A stretch of DNA of 64,000 bases, taken from Apoderus coryli. Its lineage: Eukaryota > Arthropoda > Insecta > Coleoptera > Attelabidae. This document shows positions 23,762 to 34,064 of the stretch, one piece after another (the first letter of the stretch is position 1; each line of letters starts with the position of its first letter). The position numbers and the translations under genes are program-made. Below the pieces are notes generated by a model. It ran no database searches, was not told the origin of the DNA, and was given only the letters and a program-made list of their open reading frames with translations. The stretch is from contig OU452204.1 in NCBI GenBank assembly GCA_911728435.2, positions 10,044,001 through 10,108,000 of the forward strand. The letters run 5' to 3'.

Positions 23762-24029
23762 TACGAGGGTTGCTATCTATGTATTGAGAACAATAATAAT
23801 ATTGTCAGGCGAAATTTCTTATCGCTATTTAGAAGTCTGACATTTTTGACAGTATACGCACTGAGAACGTTTTGACGTGCGGGCAATATTTGTTGTAAGT
23901 TGAAAACTTCTTCTCGGTCAAATAATATAATTAAAACGCGGAAATTTTCGAGCTATGATTTATCATGACTTTGTATGTGGTCTAACGCAAGAACAGTGCA
24001 TCAATCAAGGCCACTGTATATCGCTGGTA

Positions 24030-24960
24030 CACTGAATTCAAAGGTGACCGTAGTTCGCGCACGGACGAAGTTAAAGATGGTCATTCAAAATCGGTACTTG
24101 TGCCGGAAACCATCGATTCTGTGCGAAAACTAATTGAAGTAGATCGTCATGTGACATAGTGAAATCGAGGCAAGTTTAAGCATTAGTGTGGCCAGCATAA
24201 ATAAGATTTTGCACGAACATTTAGATGTTTGTAAGCTATGTGCGCATCGGATTCCACATTTGTTGACAGGTGCTCAAAAAAAGGCTCGAGTCGATTGGTG
24301 CCATAAAATGCTTAAAAATACCACTCTGGTGCATCCAAAGCCGTATACAGCATCGTCAAAGGTGACGAGTTTATGCCTATGACTTCGAAAGAAAAGGCCA
24401 ATGGGAACAAAAGCCAACAAAAGTTGTTTATTCCCTAAGCATTAAAAAGCAAATAGGGGGCGAGTTTCTTCACGAAAACAGGTCATGTCGCAACTGTGGC
24501 TCTAGAAAATCAGCTCAGCCACATCACTTGCAACAAACGAGTATTTGGGTACACAAAAGATCGAATTGATGGGTCATCCACCTTACTGCCTCGACTTGGC
24601 ACCCAATGATTTCTTCTTATTTCCTTTGATTAAAGATAAACTGCGTGGACCACGATTTTCATCGCCCGAAGAAATAAAAAAGACTAGAAATCATTTGTAA
24701 ATTGGTAATAAAAGCATTTAATCGATTATTAGGTAAATACTATATTAATTGTAAAGATATCATAGTGATTGTGATCGTATTCATACAGGAACAGGCAGCT
24801 AATCATTATTTTAGCAATTGTGGCTCTCGAAAATCAGCTCACACACATCACTTGCACCAAATGAGTATTTGGACACACAAAAGTTCGAATTGACGCATTC
24901 ACCTTACTGCCCCGACTTGGGACCCAATGATTTCTTGTTATTCCCTTTGATTTGATTGAT
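24030..24960 (+). pseudogene. Mariner transposase relic, DDE core duplicated
   Basis: The broken frame reads the family's helix-turn-helix linker (VLVPETIDSVRKLIEVDRHV, 24097-24156) and, after a frame change, MASINKILHEHLDVCKLCAH with AQKKARVDWCHKML (24188-24320). The segment near the first catalytic residue (G-D-E, then Y-A-Y-D-F-E-R-K) is at about 24360-24400. The region of the last aspartate appears twice, as PPYCLDLAPNDFFLFPL near 24580-24635 and again as PYCPDLGPNDFLLFPL near 24905-24955. Frameshifts and stops prevent function. Confidence 0.8.
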
Positions 24961-25069
24961 TTGAGGTCTTCAAAAACCATGTTTTAGAGCTAACATCTTC
25001 TCACTAGACAAAGTACTTTGAAGAATGGTTTCATCTCATGCAAAACTGTATAGATCTTAAAGGAGAATA

Positions 25070-25412
25070 TTTTGAAAAGCAATAAAAATCTTAAACGGAT
25101 TAGTGGGTTGTAGGGTGATATAAAGTAACAACACTCAATTAAAATCCAGCAACGTTTTTTAAATTTATTTTCACTTTTTCAAGCTTTAATTTTTGGAATG
25201 TTGCATATCAGTACAATAAGATATTATAATCATTTTCACTTTCAAACAGCAGTGTAGAAGAATGTTCCTGCATCAATACTAATAAAACAGAAAATAAATT
25301 ATATTCGTTTGGAATATGATATGATATGACGCAGGAACATTCTTCTACACTGCTGTTTGATAGTGAAAATGATTATAATATCCTATTGTGCATGCATATT
25401 GAAAAGCAATAA
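25070..25412. mobile_element. Fold-back insertion inside the mariner element
   Basis: The inverted arms 25203-25272 and 25328-25399 (about 70 bp, few mismatches; core CAAACAGCAGTGTAGAAGAA) have a ~55-bp loop. The stretch TTGAAAAGCAATAAAAAT of the mariner 3' end occurs at about 25073 and again at about 25399. It therefore seems to have been duplicated around the inserted ~325 bp. No coding sequence is present. Confidence 0.65.
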
Positions 25413-25478
25413 AAATATTTTTATAAAATTAATACGTTTGTTCTTTCTATTCTCAATACATAAATAGCAACCCTCGTA

Positions 25479-26530
25479 ATTCACGTTTTTAAGAGGTCGA
25501 TCGGTGATATTAGGTTTTTTTGCGAAATAAAATTCTCTAGATTCCATTTTGAGCAATCTAATGCATATTTCAGAAAGCTCAAAACCACATAAAAAATTTA
25601 GTTTTTTATACTAGAAATTTAATTTAGCAAAATGTTTATAATACGTATTTTCACGCATATTTTAATTTTAAGAAAATTTAATTTAAAAATCGAAAAAGTG
25701 TATGGAATTTCTTAAATTAATCAAAACTTCGATATCTGAGGTTTTTTTCTAATATTTAATTTAATTTTTAAACTTTGTTTTTCTCCTAGTGTGTTGTAGC
25801 GTTAATAATTTTTATATACACAATGGATTTTTACCATATATTTGTCTATATCCTTATGGCACATTTTCCCCATACCATTTTCAATTTTGTAATATTTATT
25901 TTCATGAACCTTCAAAGTTTTTTTATCCTGTCTGTAGGAGGTACGGAAGTGGAAGGAATTGCTAATCATAAAATTATATAAAAAGCTTTTCATGCTGGAA
26001 GAATGGGATCAAATGGGACAAAAACTTATTCTCTGGATGGCTATTCGTGGGAATGGGAAGTTTTTTTTTATATATTCAAAGATTTTGTTGTTATTGTTTT
26101 ATGTCATTCATCTTGCTTAGTTACCTGTGCAAATATTAATAAGATAAATTATTTGCGTCAAAAAGTGATTATATTCTTATTTGCTCTAATAAAAAATATA
26201 TACAATAAATTAAAATCCGTACATGTTGATTCTATAGGTAACACTAAAATTTGATGGAAATAAATAAAGCAGACGGAGACATAGGAATTAATAAGTTTTT
26301 TTTAATTAAATAATTCACAAATTTAAAATATATGGTTATAATACAAATACAATACTACATGTCATAAGATGACTTTTTATGCACTATCTACTTGTATAAT
26401 TCTTAATTTATTGATTATATATATACTTAAATATAATACCAAGTTTGAAAACTTAATTACAAGTTAACTAATAAAATAATGTATCTAGTATTTACATTAA
26501 CAGAATTCGGATATGCGATAACTCTATAAG
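25479..26530. other. No gene recognised
   Basis: AT-rich. Overlapping open frames on both strands (25802-25993 minus, 26003-26254 plus) have no domain I recognise and no supporting splice signals. Confidence 0.45.
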
Positions 26531-26532
26531 TA

Positions 26533-27958
26533 GAGGGTCAATTTAAAAACTTACATTGCCTAGGTATATCTCATGAACCAAACAAAATTTAAAATATTGC
26601 TCGAAAAAAGTTATCTAATACCGAGGAGGAACCAAAATAATGCATTAAGTAACTAATTCTCGACCACCGTCCCACACCCAGCCACCTCCACTAGATATTC
26701 TGAAATGGCTTGTGGTGCCTCATATTAAAGCCATTAAAAAATTCTCTGCGACTATACCATACAAAGTTATGTTTGACGTGATAATATTCACTTTATTAAA
26801 GAAAATGTATTAAATTGTACGAAATGCTGAGAGAATTTTTAATTTTAATAATTCAAAATGGTTTCCATTATTTTGAAGACAATAATAGAGCCTATTTTTG
26901 ACGCAACTTTGCAAGTGTTTCTGGGAGAATTATTCTCCTCCTGAGTTACTCTATTGACCAGGTTGAGTTTAGAAAATAACCGATTTCAGGTGACCCTACA
27001 AGAAGAAGTCAACACAACCTCTTCTTTCATTTCACTGGTTGTATTAGTTTCCTTAGTTATCCTTGTGTTAACATTTCAGCATACATTTCGCAATTTAAAT
27101 TTTCTTCTATAAATCATGGCCCAATAATAGCATCTCACCAGCCCATACATTAATTTTCTTTAGGTACTGCGTATGCCCTTCTCTAAATTGACATGGGTTC
27201 TCGTTGCTCCAGTAACGGCCGTTCTGTTTCTTAATGTGTCCAATTAAATAAAAAATACATTCATCAGGGAAGCAAATATTTCTGGCAAGACAGCTTTTTA
27301 CAGTACTTCTTTCAGTCATAATCTCCCAAACTGAGTTATTTGGTCATCGCCAAGTTCCTGACGGATTTGCGTTTTACACGGATACATTTTATTTAACTTT
27401 AGTGCCTTTCGTGGGAAAACTCTGTTACCGTAGCGGCACCACGAGTCGATGAGGTCGGATTGATTACAAACTGCCCAAGAACTTCGATTTGGGTGAAGGA
27501 ATCTTGGTTGATTTATTGTCTTATTTGCAACCAAAGCAGTTTCCTCAACTGCTACTTCCCGAGTAAAATTAGTCAATAGTCGAATTAAATAATCAACAAT
27601 ATTACTAGTAATGTCAAATGTTTCGGTTCTCAAAAGAAACCTAATACTAAACATCTTAAATTAGAAAAAGGGAAACAAAAACTTTAGAACCGACAATTTG
27701 TTACGCAAAAAACACAGCTATTGATAAACAAACAAGGCCTAAGATAATAATTGGTCTCAAGACTGAGGCGATGAAGCCCATACACAGCTTTTGTCATTTA
27801 TTGAATTAGTATAGAAAACTGAAATTGTTGAACAGCGAGTTAGGTGACTCATAATTATTTTGGTTCCTCCTCGGTATTACAGGATATGTTTTGAGGGATT
27901 TTTGATATTTTGTTTGGTTCGTGAGATATAGGGGGTGAGTTTTTAAGTTGACGCCTTG
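26533..27958 (-). mobile_element. Mariner/Tc1-like element, about 110-bp terminal repeats
   Basis: Inverted matches run for roughly 110 bp at both ends: GTCAATTTAAAAACTTAC on the left against GTCAACTTAAAAACTCAC on the right, then TATCTCATGAACCAAACAAA, then AATACCGAGGAGGAACCAAA. TA flanks both sides (26531-26532 and 27959-27960). The 1426-bp length and the minus-strand transposase remnant fit a degraded but nearly complete element. Confidence 0.8.
26855..27654 (-). pseudogene. Transposase relic in the 26.5-28.0-kb element
   Basis: Minus-strand frames carry recognisable pieces of a mariner/Tc1-like transposase. A 112-codon segment (27316-27654) covers the N-terminal half with an FLHPNRSSWAVCNQSDLID stretch. 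A 70-codon segment (27107-27319) contains ARNICFPDECIFYLIGHIK and then QYLKKINVWAGEM; this surrounds the first catalytic aspartate (family form F-S-D-E-C; here P-D-E-C keeps the D). The end near 26855-26900 reads NNGNHFELL, like the HFEHLL tail of the relic at 7335-7468. Frameshifts separate the pieces and part of the catalytic core is lost, so it is inactive. Confidence 0.7.
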
Positions 27959-28422
27959 TATGTATTTGATATTATACCCTATAAACGTGTATATGTACAA
28001 ATACTAAAGATGTAGTAGATATTGTGATAATAGCTAAATGTTATAATTTGAGTTCGTATATCTAAATTATGGTCAAATTTCAGCTTCTGAAATATAACAA
28101 TTCAGACAAAATAAATACGGGAACATGGAATTCGTGTAATACAGTATATTCCTAAAATATACATTTTTGCTCAAATTCTGAACGTTTAACAAGCTGTTTT
28201 TAAAATAGGAGGTCAAAATTTGTGAGCGAACTGGGGACGTCTAATCATGAAAAAATCCAAAATTGTAATTTTGGAAAAGTCCTTATTTACAAAGATACAG
28301 GGTGTTAAAGATGACTGCCTGAGGACGATTTGTTTGAAATATTTTCGAAACTAGTAAAGTTGAATTAATCAAATGTAGCATATTTATTCACCTAGTTAAA
28401 TGTCGTAAACTGACATGAAATT

Positions 28423-29070
28423 CAGTGGCGGCTTGTGGCAGTTTAATGTTGTGAAGCATAACATAAAATAAAGTCACATACTTAATAGGTAGCTAAAATT
28501 AATAGGGATACCCTACTTCGTCAACTGCATAAAATATAGGTTATGTTTATAAGTAGGTACCTCACCTAAGTATTGTTTTCTTAAAAACCTTAATTAACGT
28601 GTAATTAATATCTAGAATATATTTACCTACTTTATAATAATACTAAATAAAACAGATTTTATGAAACTGTCAATCAAATTACTTTTATGCTACCTGTTAG
28701 CAAATCATAATACATCATACCAGGTATTATTAAAAGCTCTGCTTTTATGCATTTGTCTTTATTTATATTTATCAAACATTTATTTAAATCTGGAACTAGT
28801 GTGTCTGTATATTTCTAACAAGATTTTTCGTATCTTAAAAGGATTGTTGATTAAAATAACTTAACTTTAGTTAAAATTAAAAAATAAACTATCATTTTTC
28901 ATAATAACTGCGCTTACCTGATGTGATGATGCATTAATTTATAGTTTAAATTTTATCTGGAGAAAAATAATTACACAATAAAATAGAATTAAATACTTAA
29001 ATATTATTAATTTTACTGATTATTTAGGTGAAGCGTAGCTTCACTTGCTTCATAGGACAAGCCGCCACGG
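28423..29070 (+). mobile_element. hAT-type MITE, 648 bp
   Basis: The ends are CAGTGGCGGCTTGT on the left and ACAAGCCGCCACGG on the right, inverted with one mismatch. An exact 8-bp duplication ATGAAATT flanks the element (28415-28422 and 29071-29078). The 8-bp target site and CAGTGGCG end identify the hAT superfamily. The interior is AT-rich; a 67-codon open frame (28661-28864) is not transposase-like, so it is non-autonomous. The intact duplication suggests a fairly recent insertion. Confidence 0.9.
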
Positions 29071-29079
29071 ATGAAATTA

Positions 29080-29350
29080 AATGAAAGGGTTTAGATTGTT
29101 ATCTGAGATAATGTCACTTATGATGTTTCATGTGTCTAGGATTAGGACTTTGTGGAAACGGACTATATCATTCTCTTCAAGTTGAATTTCTTGTAATAGG
29201 TGTACTAGGTGTTGTGAATTGAGTACAAAACCTTGGAGTGTGATCGATATATTTTTTTAAGACGGATATTGTATTATTTTTTGGTTTTCTAAATGTACTT
29301 GGAAACTTTTTGGGGTACGTCCGCAATAGAGTTTTTATTCAGATTCTCTT
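29080..29350 (-). pseudogene. Possible Penelope-like RT fragment
   Basis: The minus strand reads a patch LQGFVLNSQHLVHLLQEIQL followed by EENDI. This is similar in order to the segment just before the FDVVSLFT box of Penelope-like reverse transcriptases (shape: S-F-V-K-N-S-x-x-F-x-x-L-L-x-x-I-x-L-x-x-N-D-I). The FDVVSLFT box itself is not readable, and a stop lies upstream. The match is suggestive only. Confidence 0.35.
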
Positions 29351-30545
29351 TGGAAAATAGTGTATATTCGTTCCTTCCAAATTCCTCCACTCTCATCCAT
29401 TTAATGCCGTCTCTAAAATTTAATTTATATCCTAACACGATGGTAGATTTCTTTTAATAACTGCAACAATTTTTTTAAATATAAAATATTTTTAAAATGG
29501 TTTTTCATATTGACATTTACTGCTGGTTTTAAACTTGAATAACGAATAAGGTTTTGATATTATTCTGGAAAATTGTTTCTTCTTTTCGTAGATTTTTGTT
29601 GAGATTGTGGGTAGAATCTAAGGAGTGGCCAACATCAGGAAAATTATGATTAATACATTTAAGTAAATCCCGTACAAGCAAAACTATATATCTTAAGCCT
29701 ATCCTTTACGTTCTTAATTATGACGCCTATAAGGGTAGTTCTGCTGTAATAAGTATCGTTAAAGATCTATAAATATACATTGATGTTTGACTAGCTTTTC
29801 GAACTGATACCATTTAGCAAGTATAAAACAACTTCACTAAATGAATTTTCCGAAGTAGATAACTTTGCATAGCTGCCTTGTCATGTCAATTATTCTCAAT
29901 GTTATATTTTAATCGATGATTTGAAGGCATGGGTTTATCATTTTTGTTTTTTAACCTTTTTAATGAATACCTACATTTACATAATTTGGTAGTTCTCTAA
30001 ATCTTAGTATTTCAATGTTTAATAATTTTTTCGAATTTACAATATGTACAAAATCTTTTTTGACAATGTAGATAAATAACATTCATGGCTACTAGACAGT
30101 TTGATACAATGAAATTCTAATCTTTGTGGTATTAATTTGTTCTGACATTTGAACATATTATAATAATATAATTCGGTATATCAGCATGTCAAACATGCCA
30201 CTGCGGCTTTTATTACTATTTCGAAAGGATGATTGATAGATAGAACTTTAAATACTGGCGAAATATCAAATAATGGGCCTTAACTTCAGTAGAGTAGTAG
30301 TCTAAGTTGTTTAAAGTCCATATTGCAGTTGAGTATTAAAAAAAATGTGACTCATCAACCTGTATTACTGTACAAAATTCAAAATTGTATTCCTTAAATG
30401 GAACATACATATACATTTGCGCCATTGCTGTATACACTTATTTTTTTACAGTGGTCTCTATTGTTATTAAAAATATACAACACTATATTATGAAAGAAGA
30501 TCCAATTTAGAAGTTTTCAAATTTACACAAAATCTAATACACTCT
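29351..30545. other. Region just downstream of the Ccn stop codon
   Basis: The 3' UTR of the CCN gene must begin at 30545 and run leftward. I did not find a clear AATAAA close to the stop on the minus strand, so I do not place the transcript end. The rest is AT-rich without recognised genes. Confidence 0.4.
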
Positions 30546-30766
30546 TCACGGAGCTGCAGTCCTATGCACCCTGTGTAACAACACCTCTGATGTGCTTTCG
30601 GTGACCTCCGGTGCACATCGGCATTTCAAAACCCATTGTACTAAGACGGTGAGTATTCGTGCCTCTTCTGGATTGTATTTCGGTGGAAATTCATCGGCCC
30701 AAAGGTCTCTGCCTGGTTCGAGATACTCTGGTAGAAGATCAGCTGCATTTTCTGATGAGTCCGCAC
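30546..30766 (-). CDS. Ccn: CCN-family protein, last exon (end of cystine knot, stop)
   Basis: After an acceptor TTTTTTACAG, 221 nt encode the C-terminus and stop at TGA (30546-30548). Two nucleotides complete a glycine codon with the previous exon, so the phase matches. The exon reads GADSSENAADLLPEYLEPGR, an acidic stretch, then RILTVLVQWVLKCRCAP and a short Ser/Thr-rich tail. The V-x-x-I/L-K-C-R-C portion matches the last cysteines of the CCN C-terminal cystine-knot (CT) domain, which binds heparan sulfate and integrins in vertebrate CCNs. The distance between the preceding cysteine-containing strand and this C-x-C is about 47 residues against roughly 13 in vertebrate members (from memory), so this protein carries an acidic insertion in the knot. 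Confidence 0.85.
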
Positions 30767-30846
30767 CTGTAAAAAATACTATTGGCACTAAATCCTTGCA
30801 TACATAAAATGTTGATTATACCGTTTTTCACAACTTACTTATTATA

Positions 30847-31867
30847 CGATGGTTGTCTTTTATATTTCGGGATTTGGCAACCCTGGGATTGCTATCTGGC
30901 AACTGACAGCTCGATCGTACAGTTGGACATTTTTGAGGTTATACGTACTCAGAACGTTTTGACATACAAGCACTATTTGTGTTGTTTACAGTAACTTAAA
31001 AGATTCATCTCGGTCCAAAAATGGAATTAAATCGTGTACATTGACATTGACCTATCAAGAGATTGATACAACCTTAGGCATTAGTGGAACCAGCATACAT
31101 TCAATATTGCATAAACATTTGACTGTCAAAAAAATTTGTTCGCGTTCGATCCCACACAATTTGTCAATCGCTCAAAAAAAGGCTCGTGTCGATTGGTCGA
31201 AAGAAATGCTAAAAAAATACGATCGCGGTGCTTCGACACACGTCTATGACATCGTGACACGTGATGAATCGTGGATTTACGCGTATGAGCCCGAAAGTAA
31301 ACAGCAGTCGACTGTATGGGTGTTTCAAGATGAGCCAAATCCAACAAAAGTTGTTGGCGCACGAAGCACTTCCAAGCAAATGGAAAAACTGGACATGTCG
31401 CAACCGTACCACTAGAACAACGCAGAACAGTCAATTCTGAGTGGTACACAACCATTTGTTTGCCAGTTGTCTTCCAAGAAATCAGGAAAACCAACCGGCG
31501 AAGACAGATCACTCTTCAACACGACAATGCGAGCTCTCACACATCGGCTCAAACAACTGCATTTTTGAGCACCCAAAACATTGATTTGATGAATCATCCG
31601 CCGTATAGTCCGGACTTGGCACCGAATGATTTGTTTTTATTCCCGTACGTAAAAAACAAACTCAGAGGTCAACGTTTTTCGACACCAGAAGAAGAAGCGG
31701 TTGCTGCATTCAGAATGCATGTTTTGGAGAGTGGCAAAAGTGCTTCGACAATTGGTTCAATAGTGTATAGATCTTCATGGGGAATATTTTGAAAAACAAT
31801 AAAGTAATTTTCGGTGATTAATATTTGTTTTTGTGCTCTAATCCCGAAGTATAAAAGGCAACCCTCG
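30847..31867 (+). mobile_element. Internally deleted mariner, 1021 bp
   Basis: The terminal inverted repeats (left CGATGGTTGTCTTTTATATT; right end reads the family form CGAGGGTTGCC...) are flanked by TA on both sides (30845-30846 and 31868-31869). The length is about 300 bp short of a full mariner. It lies in the 2.2-kb last intron of Ccn, just after the final exon's acceptor. Confidence 0.85.
31021..31790 (+). pseudogene. Mariner DD34D transposase, N-terminus deleted and frameshifted
   Basis: The frame starts with MELNRV at 31021 and is cut, resuming at TYQEIDTTLGISGTSIHSIL, so most of the N-terminal DNA-binding region is deleted. The middle part keeps AQKKARVDWSKEMLKKYD and the first catalytic box as T-R-D-E-S-W-I-Y-A-Y (usual form T-G-D-E-S-W). 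A frame change near 31390 leads into a second segment (31460-31792) with QHDNASSHTS (second aspartate) and PPYSPDLAPNDLFLFPYVKN, which carries the third D, 34 residues later. Another indel near 31700 disrupts the tail (family form ...S-E-W-Q-K-C-F-D-N-W-F). The catalytic residues are preserved but the gene is inactive. It is the best-kept transposase in the window. Confidence 0.9.
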
Positions 31868-31869
31868 TA

Positions 31870-32943
31870 AACTGTTGTGTATACCTATAGATTCATAGAT
31901 CCCAATGGTGGAAATCCAATTTGAAACACTTAATTACTGATAGTTTAAGGTGAGACAGAGCACTTATACTAGACTAAATGAGGAATGCTAATATACCTAT
32001 ATGGAGATATGATAATATGATGCCGTATCTGCCAAATAGTTCAATTTTATGGCAATTTACCGGTAAGTGGCGATGCATTAAAACAGATTACATTATATTA
32101 TTACACTCAAAAATTAAACCACGTGATTTATTATTACACATCGGCTGTCGATAACTGAACCATTTTGCCAGCCCAATGACAGATTAGCATCGGTATTTAG
32201 AAGGGAATATGAAGGTTATTATATATACGTATTCCATCACCAGTAACCTATTTATCACGAATGTCAATCGCTTATAGAATTTTAAAACTCTCTATACAGG
32301 GTTTGCCCATTAAAACTACCTATCGGATCAAAACTGAAAAATTCTTAAAACACTTCAAATTTGATTAGCACATTTAAAATATTTCTGTGTATTTCCAGCA
32401 TTCACTTCATGTAAGTTGCAGCTTCAGCTAAAAAAAAGTATAAAGTAGGTAAGTATGTTTAATTGAGGGTAATACAACTACAAAATCTCTTTTGAACCTG
32501 ACAATCCATTTCAGATAAAATATATATGATTTAGAAGAAATTTAATATAGAAACTGAATTGATTCAATAGAGCTTAGATAAAATGTTCCGAACCTCCCTG
32601 TAAGTAGACCACCAAACACACACCTCGGTCAAAAACTTGTATAGACAACGTACTAACGCACTGTAATATTGTATGAATAAACTGGACAAACCTATATCAA
32701 AAGCTACTACGAACTACTTGTGGCGATCGGTATTGGCTTTACAAAGGGATATGGAGTTGTGGTTTTTTATGTAATTTCAAACTAATATTGGTTTTCAAAT
32801 TAAAAAAACTTATGCGATTTAATAGGTACATATATAACCCTAAAGAACTCTATGACAATCACAAGAATTTTAGCTATAGTGTTGTTTGTCATCGACAATT
32901 TTTGCAGTTTTACTATTAACATAGCAATTTTCTCATAACTTAC
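31870..32943. other. Ccn intron sequence, no gene recognised
   Basis: Part of the last Ccn intron. It contains a CTATACAGGGTTTGCC motif near 32292 that resembles the ends of short repeats elsewhere. No exon or complete element was recognised. Confidence 0.45.
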
Positions 32944-33118
32944 CATCACATATAAAATCGACTTTAACTGTGGTACTAAGTATAGGTTCACATATCATTC
33001 CTGGCATAGGACATACACCACAATATTTGGGACGGAAGCGTTTTCGACTTCTACAGGGTCCAAACCGTAAATAGACAGCAGTGCTTAATCGATGTGTGGC
33101 TTTGCACTCATGGCCTCT
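32944..33118 (-). CDS. Ccn: CCN-family protein, cystine-knot exon
   Basis: Acceptor TGTTTCAG and donor G|GTAAGT bound 175 nt, entering in phase 0 and leaving in phase 1. The product begins RGHECKATHRLSTAVYLRFG and continues PCRSRKRFRPKYCGVCPMPG, then MICEPILSTTVKVDFICDG. The spacing C...C...Y-C-G-x-C...C-x-P...T-x-x-V-x-F-x-C is that of the CT domain of CCN matricellular proteins. One cysteine of the vertebrate C-C pair is replaced by isoleucine (M-I-C-E-P). The arginine-rich patch before Y-C-G-V-C would suit heparan sulfate binding. This is the second-to-last exon; the last is at 30546-30766. Confidence 0.9.
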
Positions 33119-33519
33119 CTGAAACATTAATTCAAGTTTTTTAATTAAATAAAACAGTAACCCTGGTACACACCTTATAACAACATGCCCAAAGGTAATC
33201 AGTTATATTATTCCTTATGAACGCCATATTGTGCCAATGAATTTGCACAGATATTTAAATTTTAAAAAATCTAAAATGCGATAACAACAGCATTGGTCGA
33301 AAAACAATTGTATCTACGTTACATATGCGCCAGACACCAGGATTCACTTGCTGCTCGCCCTGGTATCTGGACACTTTGTAAAGATCTGGTCATAGGAATT
33401 TGAATCGCTTTCTAAAGAAACATAAGTCATATTTAAACCACAGAAGTAGGAAATTATCCTTAAAAGAAATTTAAATAGAAAATAGTACCCTAATTTTAAA
33501 ACTTAAGATTTCAAATAAA

Positions 33520-34056
33520 TGGTTTGCACTGTTGGGTAATAAAGTTATTATTATGATTTCGATTACCAAAATGTGCTGCTGAAACGTGGAACGTCCTATC
33601 TCCAGTGATGTTGATTCTCCCTGCCCCGTATCTACTCGCTAGCTCGAAAAATAATAAAAGTGTGTCTGTGGCGTGCAGACACAGACGGCCCATTCCGTCC
33701 CTACCGACTGCATCCTGCTCCGGATATTCTGTATATTTGATGTAACTGCATGTCACATGCCCCTTAATGACCCGATGATTTGAACCACAATGACCACAGC
33801 GTGTTTTGGATACATCCTACGAAGTTCATAAACGAGATCCTAATACTTTCTCTGGTTTATCATTCTTCTTAACAATAATGTTCATCTCGACAGGAGCCGA
33901 GAACTCAATGACGAATATCTTTTTGTTTGTCTTGTCAAGGAGAACGATAGCAGACTGATTTGGTGTTCCAGACTTGAGTGAGCGTAGGTAATAGGCTGTT
34001 GCAATAAATGATACATGCCTGATAACCTATTACGGAGGGAAGATCTGTGGAAGCGC
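33520..34056 (-). pseudogene. RLE-type non-LTR retrotransposon, endonuclease end
   Basis: Read on the minus strand this is the 3' half of a coding relic split by a hAT insertion (the other half is 35899-36310). It encodes CAxSAIVLLD-like sequence (SAIVLLDKTNKKIFVIEFSA), then P-V-E-M-N-I-I, and RRMYPKHAVVIVVQIIGS. The I-V-L-L-D ... V-I-E-F-S-A-P pattern is the core of the restriction-like endonuclease at the C-terminus of R2/NeSL-type retrotransposons that lack an APE nuclease. A stop follows the endonuclease core and later text is in another frame. The relic lies in the long Ccn intron, on the same strand as the gene. Confidence 0.7.
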
Positions 34057-34064
34057 ACTGCAGG

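Larger units (their letters stand above)
23764..25476 (+). mobile_element. Mariner element with internal rearrangement
   Basis: Terminal inverted repeats of about 28 bp (left CGAGGGTTGCTATCTATGTA; one mismatch to the right end) are flanked by TA on both sides (23762-23763 and 25477-25478). At 1713 bp it is longer than a normal ~1.3-kb mariner. The excess comes from an internal duplication (24487-24632 repeated at 24814-24954), with a piece of dispersed repeat between the copies (24687-24805, also at 16757), and from a ~325-bp fold-back insertion near the 3' end. The terminal repeats are related to those of the element at 30847-31867. Confidence 0.85.

Noticed and set aside
25802..26254. Adjacent open frames on opposite strands at 25.8-26.25 kb
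   Set aside because: No recognisable domain, and composition is typical of AT-rich background.
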